Positions 6,789 through 10,595 of a stretch of DNA of 10,595 nt are shown one piece after another (the first letter of the stretch is position 1; each line of letters starts with the position of its first letter). The translations under genes were made by a program, and so were the position numbers. Source of the stretch: Methanosalsum sp. (GTDB lineage Archaea > Halobacteriota > Methanosarcinia > Methanosarcinales > Methanosarcinaceae); NCBI GenBank assembly GCA_007127385.1, contig SKZM01000198.1:1-10595 (forward strand). Direction: 5' to 3'. Below the pieces are notes generated by a model. It was not told the origin of the DNA. It searched no databases and worked only from the letters and a program-made list of their open reading frames with translations.

Positions 6789-8330
6789 TCAGTTGAATTT
6801 GAGTATACTTGTTTTAAAGTCCGAGAGATCCACCACAGGAACCCTTGCAGGATTGGGTATAAGATTCACCCTTTTCTGGAATTCGGTCTGTGCCTGCCAT
6901 GTTCCTGAATTGATCAGTACCACATTTCGATACCTTTCAGCCCCAACGGTATGCACATGCCCACAGTGTACTATGTCAGGTACCTGTTCTATTACAAAGT
7001 GGTCGTTCTTTTCAGGTGCAATTGAAACCCGGCTTCCATATATGGGTGAAATATGCCGTTTGCGCATCATTTCAACCATTGCTGTGGTTGGATTCTGATA
7101 GGATACTCCAGGAACTGCAGCCACCATGTCATCAATTGACCTGCCATGATACATCAACACCTTCACCCCTTCCAGATTCAGGAGTGCAGGATTGCCGACA
7201 AATGTTATATGATCAGGGAAAAAGGACCTGATCTTTTCAGGCAATTTAGGCTGGGGCTCTGCCTGGCGTACTGCATCATGGTTACCGGGACTTATCACTA
7301 CCTGTATATCCTCAGGTATCTGGCTGAAATACTTTCCTGCCACCCTGTACTGCTCATATACATCCTTTATTGACAGTTCATTTTCCTGACCCGGGAAAAT
7401 ACCAACACCATCGACCACATCTCCTGCAACCAGAAGATACCTGATATCTCTTGATATCTCAGAAAGTTTCTCATTATCAGACCTTCCATTGAGGAAATCA
7501 ATAAACCTCTCCCAGGCATCCTCAAGAAATGTGGAACTTCCAATATGGATATCCGAGATAAAGACAGCCTTTCCCTGTGTCCAGTTTCTGCATGAACCTG
7601 AATTTGGCAGTTCAGGAAAGGTTATCTTATTGGCTATCAGGAGCTTGCTGTCATTTGTCAGTACTCCGCTAATACCTATTACTTCATCCAGAATGAGCCT
7701 GGACACCTGTTCAAACAGTTCCTTATCATTTACTCTCACAAGGGCTGAAAATGAACCTGTAGGGTCCTCCAGCTCAATCAGCCTGTGACCGTTTGTGGTT
7801 GTCTTTAGATCAGATACCATTCCAATGACAGAAACCTCTTCATATCTCTCGTTCCTACCAAAACCGGACCTGTTCCTTCGCAGACTCTCTATCGGCCTTG
7901 CATTGATCCTGCTTCTTATGATTTCGCTCAATCTGCTATACCTGTCCCTGAAATACTGGACAAATTCCATATATTCTCCTACGCAGGTGGATCTGTCAGT
8001 GATATCAAAAAGAATATCAACATGCTTTTTGCATGATCCTGATGACAGGGGTAATTTCATATTCCTGGAAAGAGAGGTCTCTGAAGCCACAGATGCTATC
8101 GGTACCCTTAAGCCATCATCATTTACAGACCCCGTATATCTGCCATTTTTTTCAAAGCCGTCAATATCAATGTGCTCTGCATCAATCACAAGAATAGATT
8201 CATCAGCCACTGAGAGAACATACCTGGCGAGTTCTTCCGGCATTTTATGAGAAGTTATCATCTCAAGTGCATCAGGACTTATCTGATATCCGGCTTCAAC
8301 AAATTCAGTTACAACATCATTTTTTAGCAT
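6789..8330 (-). CDS. polB: DNA polymerase D (PolD, family D) small subunit DP1 with 3'-5' exonuclease domain
   Basis: This is the proofreading subunit of the archaeal replicative polymerase PolD, which pairs with the catalytic DP2 subunit encoded elsewhere. Of its 513 residues, about 1-45 form a small helical N-terminal domain that in this family contacts partners. A low-complexity linker follows, then an OB fold at about 162-240 (V-S-V-I-G-M-V-S to I-A-N-K). The calcineurin-like phosphoesterase domain spans about 254-480 and all metal-binding motifs are intact: D-I-H at 260-262, G-D-V-V-D at 303-307, G-N-H-D at 349-352, Y-H-G at 394-396 and G-H-V-H at 457-460. The nuclease should therefore be active, unlike the degenerate eukaryotic B-subunits. 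No Shine-Dalgarno precedes the ATG, and the TATA box is close enough for leaderless translation. It lies divergently to sec11 and near the cdc6 origin region, fitting a replication neighbourhood. Confidence 0.96.
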   Translation of the reverse strand: MLKNDVVTEFVEAGYQISPDALEMITSHKMPEELARYVLSVADESILVIDAEHIDIDGFEKNGRYTGSVNDDGLRVPIASVASETSLSRNMKLPLSSGSCKKHVDILFDITDRSTCVGEYMEFVQYFRDRYSRLSEIIRSRINARPIESLRRNRSGFGRNERYEEVSVIGMVSDLKTTTNGHRLIELEDPTGSFSALVRVNDKELFEQVSRLILDEVIGISGVLTNDSKLLIANKITFPELPNSGSCRNWTQGKAVFISDIHIGSSTFLEDAWERFIDFLNGRSDNEKLSEISRDIRYLLVAGDVVDGVGIFPGQENELSIKDVYEQYRVAGKYFSQIPEDIQVVISPGNHDAVRQAEPQPKLPEKIRSFFPDHITFVGNPALLNLEGVKVLMYHGRSIDDMVAAVPGVSYQNPTTAMVEMMRKRHISPIYGSRVSIAPEKNDHFVIEQVPDIVHCGHVHTVGAERYRNVVLINSGTWQAQTEFQKRVNLIPNPARVPVVDLSDFKTSILKFN

Positions 8331-8347
8331 AGAGGATCAAGGATATG

Positions 8348-8358
8348 TTATATAATAC
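8348..8358 (-). promoter_or_regulatory. TATA box of polB
   Basis: GTATTATATAA reads on the minus strand 18-28 nt before the polB ATG. A TATA box normally sits about 25 nt before the transcription start, so RNA should begin at or next to the ATG. No GGAG-like site lies between, which supports a leaderless mRNA. Confidence 0.55.
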
Positions 8359-8446
8359 GGATATGGATTGCAGTATGTAATACAGATCTTAGGGATAATA
8401 ATAGTTTTTGTTCACCAATACGTTTAAAAATTTTATTGCCATATAG

Positions 8447-8455
8447 ATATATATT
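8447..8455 (+). promoter_or_regulatory. TATA box of sec11
   Basis: ATATATATT is centred about 28 nt before the sec11 ATG, predicting initiation within a few nt of the start codon. Only a weak TGAG lies between. It shares the 148-nt divergent intergenic region with the polB promoter. The rest of that region is AT-rich without further signal. Confidence 0.5.
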
Positions 8456-8478
8456 CAATCATTTATCTGAGACATCTC

Positions 8479-9033
8479 ATGAATTTCAAAGATTCACTAA
8501 ATACCCTTCGAACCAGTGACAGTTTCTGGATATCTCTTACCAGGGATATTCTTTCAGTACTATTACTGGTAGGTATATTTCTTCTGCTCTCCCAGATTAT
8601 ATTTGGGATGTGGACACCAATGGTTGTCATTGAATCTGGAAGCATGGAGCCAAATATGAATATAGGGGATATCGTTTTTATCAAGAGCATTGACCGTGTT
8701 GATGTGATCACTCATTCCCGGGGAGAGGGAGATTATGTTTCATTTGGCGATTATGGGGATGTTATTCTTTACAGGCCCCTGGGAGATGAAGATGCAACAC
8801 CCATAATACATCGTTCAATGTACCATGTAGAAGAAGGTGAACCAATGTGGGAAGGAGGACCTTCTGCTCCACACAGCGGGTACATCACAAAGGGAGATAA
8901 TCCTGTGACCAACCGGTATTTTGATCAGCAGGGGCGAATCAGCTATCTTCAGCCCGTCAAAGAGGAATGGATCATAGGAATAGCAAAATACCGGATACCC
9001 TACATAGGACATGTGAGGCTGCTATTCAATTGA
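8479..9033 (+). CDS. sec11: Signal peptidase I, archaeal/ER (Sec11) type
   Basis: This membrane protease cleaves signal peptides from exported proteins on the outer face of the cytoplasmic membrane. Of its 184 residues, one N-terminal transmembrane helix (about 24-44, rich in L, I and V) anchors a periplasm-facing catalytic domain. The catalytic serine is S55 in E-S-G-S-M-E-P-N. Where bacterial enzymes use lysine, this type uses histidine: H111 in P-I-I-H-R. D140 in T-K-G-D-N completes the Ser-His-Asp set. The R-P-L at 99-101 is box C-like. An insertion (about 80-92 and 118-135) makes the domain slightly longer than minimal Sec11. The protein ends without an obvious second membrane helix. It is convergent with cdc6, with only 18 nt between the stops. 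Confidence 0.93.
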   Translation: MNFKDSLNTLRTSDSFWISLTRDILSVLLLVGIFLLLSQIIFGMWTPMVVIESGSMEPNMNIGDIVFIKSIDRVDVITHSRGEGDYVSFGDYGDVILYRPLGDEDATPIIHRSMYHVEEGEPMWEGGPSAPHSGYITKGDNPVTNRYFDQQGRISYLQPVKEEWIIGIAKYRIPYIGHVRLLFN

Positions 9034-9051
9034 AAAATAAATTAAAGGAAA
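9034..9051 (-). terminator. T-rich tract after cdc6 (oligo-U termination candidate)
   Basis: Reading on the minus strand, the 18 nt after the cdc6 stop are T-rich (TTTAATTTATTTTTC) with no hairpin. This fits archaeal intrinsic termination of the cdc6 transcript. No comparable T-run serves sec11 on the plus strand, so its transcript may extend antisense into the cdc6 3' end. Confidence 0.35.
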
Positions 9052-10287
9052 TTATAGCCTCATCTGGGATGTTATCACAGGTTTGAAACCAGAAAGGGGT
9101 TTTAGCCTGTAATCATCCAGCAGAACATCAAGTGTGCTATCAATCGGTACACTTAACGATATTTCCTTGGTCCGGCCGTATCTGCCCTTGCTTACAACAA
9201 CAGCATTCAGGATACCCAGCATATCAAGCTCTGACATAAGATCAGTTACACGTCTTTGCGTCAATATATCCATATCTATATTATGACACAACTGTCTATA
9301 GACATTGTATACCTCACCTGTTGTAACATTATGATAACCATTCTTTCGAAGCAGGATTATACTGTACAGAACAAGCTTGGACTGGGTTGGCAGTGTTCTC
9401 ACAACCTCAACAACCCTATCAATCTCTATTCTCTCCTGAGCGCTTCGTACATGATCTTCCTCGACCTTTGGTTTATTTTCACGTTCAGCCAGTTCACCGG
9501 CAACCCTTAACAGATCAAGGGCCCTTCTTGCATCTCCGTGTTCCTGTGCTGCAAAGGCTGAACATAGAGGTATGACCATGGAATCAAGCACATCTCCTTT
9601 ATAGGCTATCTCTGCCCTTTCCCTTAAGATGTCGCTTATCTGTTCAGCATCATAAGGCGGAAATATAATTTCCTCCTCCCCAAGTGAACTCTTTACTCTG
9701 GGATCCAGGAACTCTGTGAATTTCAGATCATTGGAAACACCAATCATACTGACCTTAGCTCTGGTAAGTTCGATATTGATCCTGGAAAGATTATAGAGTA
9801 CATCATCACCCTTCTTTACCAGTTTATCAATTTCATCCAGTACAATGATAACAACCTGCTCCTTTGAATCAACTGCTTCCTTGAATTTAGTAAAAACCTG
9901 ATCTGTAGGCCATCCAGTCATAGGAATATCCTCACCAAAATGTCTTGCCAGATTGGCAAGAAGCCTGTACTGGGTATCAATGACCTCACAATTTATGTAC
10001 AGTACCGAGCATGAAACATTCAGATTTTCACTCATTCTCTCCAGTTCAATCCCAACGTGACGGGTACTGGCCGTTTTTCCAGTCCCAGTCTTGCCATATA
10101 TCAAAATATTGGAAGGTGTATGACCCCTGAGCGCAGAGACCAGGATCGTGGCAAGATTGTTTATCTGTTCATCACGATGGAGAAGGGAATCAGGTGTATA
10201 GGAGGGCCTTAAGACTTCTTTATTCTTAAAAATAGATTCTCCCTCCAGCAATTTTTTGAACAGACCATCCAGTGATTTGTTATTCAT
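9052..10287 (-). CDS. cdc6: Orc1/Cdc6 replication initiator
   Basis: This AAA+ initiator binds origin recognition boxes and helps load the MCM helicase. At 411 residues it is of normal length. The AAA+ domain has Walker A G-K-T-G-T-G-K-T at 65-72, Walker B V-L-D-E-I-D at 149-154 and sensor 1 G-V-S-N-D at 183-187. The initiator-specific region L-D-P-R-V-K-S-S-L (194-202) leads into E-E-I-I-F-P-P-Y, and sensor 2 is G-D-A-R-R-A-L-D at 251-258. The C-terminal winged helix (about 290-411) binds DNA, with R-R-V-T-D-L-M-S-E-L as probable recognition helix and G-R-Y-G-R-T-K as wing. All ATPase motifs are intact. The ATG has an AGGAAGGG 11 nt upstream and a TATA-like run 28 nt upstream. An ORB-like element about 205 nt upstream suggests a typical archaeal initiator-plus-origin arrangement. 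Confidence 0.96.
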   Translation of the reverse strand: MNNKSLDGLFKKLLEGESIFKNKEVLRPSYTPDSLLHRDEQINNLATILVSALRGHTPSNILIYGKTGTGKTASTRHVGIELERMSENLNVSCSVLYINCEVIDTQYRLLANLARHFGEDIPMTGWPTDQVFTKFKEAVDSKEQVVIIVLDEIDKLVKKGDDVLYNLSRINIELTRAKVSMIGVSNDLKFTEFLDPRVKSSLGEEEIIFPPYDAEQISDILRERAEIAYKGDVLDSMVIPLCSAFAAQEHGDARRALDLLRVAGELAERENKPKVEEDHVRSAQERIEIDRVVEVVRTLPTQSKLVLYSIILLRKNGYHNVTTGEVYNVYRQLCHNIDMDILTQRRVTDLMSELDMLGILNAVVVSKGRYGRTKEISLSVPIDSTLDVLLDDYRLKPLSGFKPVITSQMRL

Positions 10288-10309
10288 TCTTTGATCAACC
10301 CTTCCTGAC

Positions 10310-10320
10310 TATTTATTACA
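10310..10320 (-). promoter_or_regulatory. TATA-like box of cdc6
   Basis: TGTAATAAATA on the minus strand is centred about 28 nt before the cdc6 ATG. If used, transcription would start close to the ATG and exclude the AGGAAGGG at 10299-10306 from the message. If that Shine-Dalgarno is used instead, a promoter further upstream is needed. The sequence does not decide between these. Confidence 0.4.
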
Positions 10321-10406
10321 CCAATGATAGTGATAATCCGACCATCATATCTGCTGAATTTTTGCAGCAACCATTACCAAATATAATAAGAAATGCGCTT
10401 CTTGAG

Positions 10407-10422
10407 TCACATTTCCATGTGA
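10407..10422. repeat. Dyad TCACAT-N4-ATGTGA in the origin flank
   Basis: Perfect 6-bp arms surround a TTCC spacer, about 120-135 nt upstream of the cdc6 ATG. A symmetric site of this size suits a dimeric regulator. It does not carry an ORB G-string. It could also be chance. Confidence 0.3.
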
Positions 10423-10457
10423 TAGGTCAGAATTACACCGATTAGACGTAAACATTG

Positions 10458-10474
10458 CATTGGAAGTATAGGTT
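10458..10474 (+). promoter_or_regulatory. Degenerate ORB-like site (weak)
   Basis: CATTGGAAGTATAGGTT matches about 11 of 17 positions of the ORB core as I recall it, on the opposite strand to the strong ORB 20-40 nt away. The G-string is reduced to two G. This is only suggestive; inverted ORB pairs do flank unwinding elements in other archaea, but there the AT-rich element lies between them, which is not so here. Confidence 0.2.
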
Positions 10475-10492
10475 ATTAATGATTTGGTAAAC

Positions 10493-10513
10493 ACCCCTCT
10501 GCTTCTACTGGAG
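10493..10513 (-). promoter_or_regulatory. Origin recognition box (ORB)-like element
   Basis: On the minus strand the element reads CTCCAGTAGAAGC followed by AGAGGGGT. The archaeal ORB consensus as I recall it is a TCCAGTGGAAAC dyad followed by A/G-rich bases and a GGGG(T) string. About 17 of 21 positions agree, including the TCCAGT half-dyad, the GAA and the full G-string. The G-string lies on the cdc6-proximal side and the AT-rich repeats on the other side. Confidence 0.65.
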
Positions 10514-10518
10514 AATAT

Positions 10519-10595
10519 TAAAAAAATGATTTGCCTATCTTTTTGAATTATACTAAAAAAATGACATCAAGAAAAATATCTTTTTTTTTGAAAAT
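10519..10595. repeat. Two imperfect AT-rich units, candidate duplex unwinding element
   Basis: TAAAAAAATGA occurs at 10519-10529 and again at 10554-10564, offset 35 nt. Each copy is followed by a TATC-T(n)-GAA segment: T5 at 10536-10547 and T9 at 10577-10592. The two units start right after the ORB-like element and the second reaches the window end, so further copies may follow. Low-stability DNA beside an ORB is what an origin unwinding region looks like. Confidence 0.5.

Larger units (their letters stand above)
10288..10595. other. Putative chromosomal replication origin flank upstream of cdc6
   Basis: This 308-nt stretch has no credible ORF on either strand. It holds the cdc6 promoter, a dyad at 10407-10422, a degenerate ORB-like site at 10458-10474, a good ORB-like element at 10493-10513, and a very AT-rich end with repeated A- and T-tracts that could be a duplex unwinding element. 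Position next to cdc6, an ORB and AT-rich repeats together match known archaeal origins. The window ends before the other side is visible, so the full extent and number of ORBs are unknown. Confidence 0.65.

Noticed and set aside
7795..8250. 151-residue ORF on the plus strand inside the polD small subunit gene
   Set aside because: It is antisense to a confident gene; composition is that of a reverse-frame shadow and no promoter or RBS is seen.
9256..9510. 84-residue ORF antisense to the cdc6 winged-helix region
   Set aside because: Looks slightly membrane-like but is a reverse-complement shadow of conserved cdc6 sequence.
10365..10385. Short hairpin-like repeat TGCTG...CAGCA near 10350-10366 as a terminator or ORB
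   Set aside because: Arms of only 5 bp with no T-run and no G-string; expected by chance in this composition.

Overview
The window is archaeal and most likely comes from a methylotrophic or halophilic member of the Methanosarcinaceae (order Methanosarcinales). The evidence is a PolD-type DNA polymerase small subunit, an Orc1/Cdc6 initiator, an aRF1-type release factor, an archaeal Taw1 wyosine enzyme and a Sec11-type signal peptidase. From memory, the arginyl-tRNA synthetase resembles Methanosarcina ArgS along its whole length. The promoters carry TATA boxes, and none of the eight visible stop codons is TAG. The genus cannot be fixed from the sequence alone.

Layout. Bases 1-1855 (+) hold the 3' end of a probable sugar-glycerate-type glycosyltransferase, followed 15 nt later by a MOFRL-family glycerate 2-kinase, so a small osmolyte or glycerate operon is plausible. 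A monocistronic Hsp20-like small heat shock protein follows (2078-2578, +). A perfect 10-bp hairpin separates it from the convergent pair prf1-argS (5602 to 2616, -). Next, all on the minus strand, come taw1/tyw1 (6740-5805) and the polD small subunit gene (8330-6789). The latter is divergent from sec11 (8479-9033, +). sec11 runs convergently into orc1/cdc6 (10287-9052, -).

The last 308 bases, upstream of cdc6, have no gene. They contain an origin-recognition-box-like element at 10493-10513 with its G-string, a dyad, and two copies of an A-tract/T-tract unit at the very end of the window. I read this as one flank of a chromosomal replication origin whose unwinding element probably continues past base 10595.

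The genes are mostly core information processing: initiator and polymerase subunit (replication), ArgS, aRF1 and wyosine synthesis (translation), and Sec11 (secretion). Two accessory stress functions, osmolyte metabolism and a small chaperone, sit at the left. No mobile element, CRISPR array, tRNA or rRNA was seen. I did not find a previously undescribed system. The most rewarding region is the origin flank.
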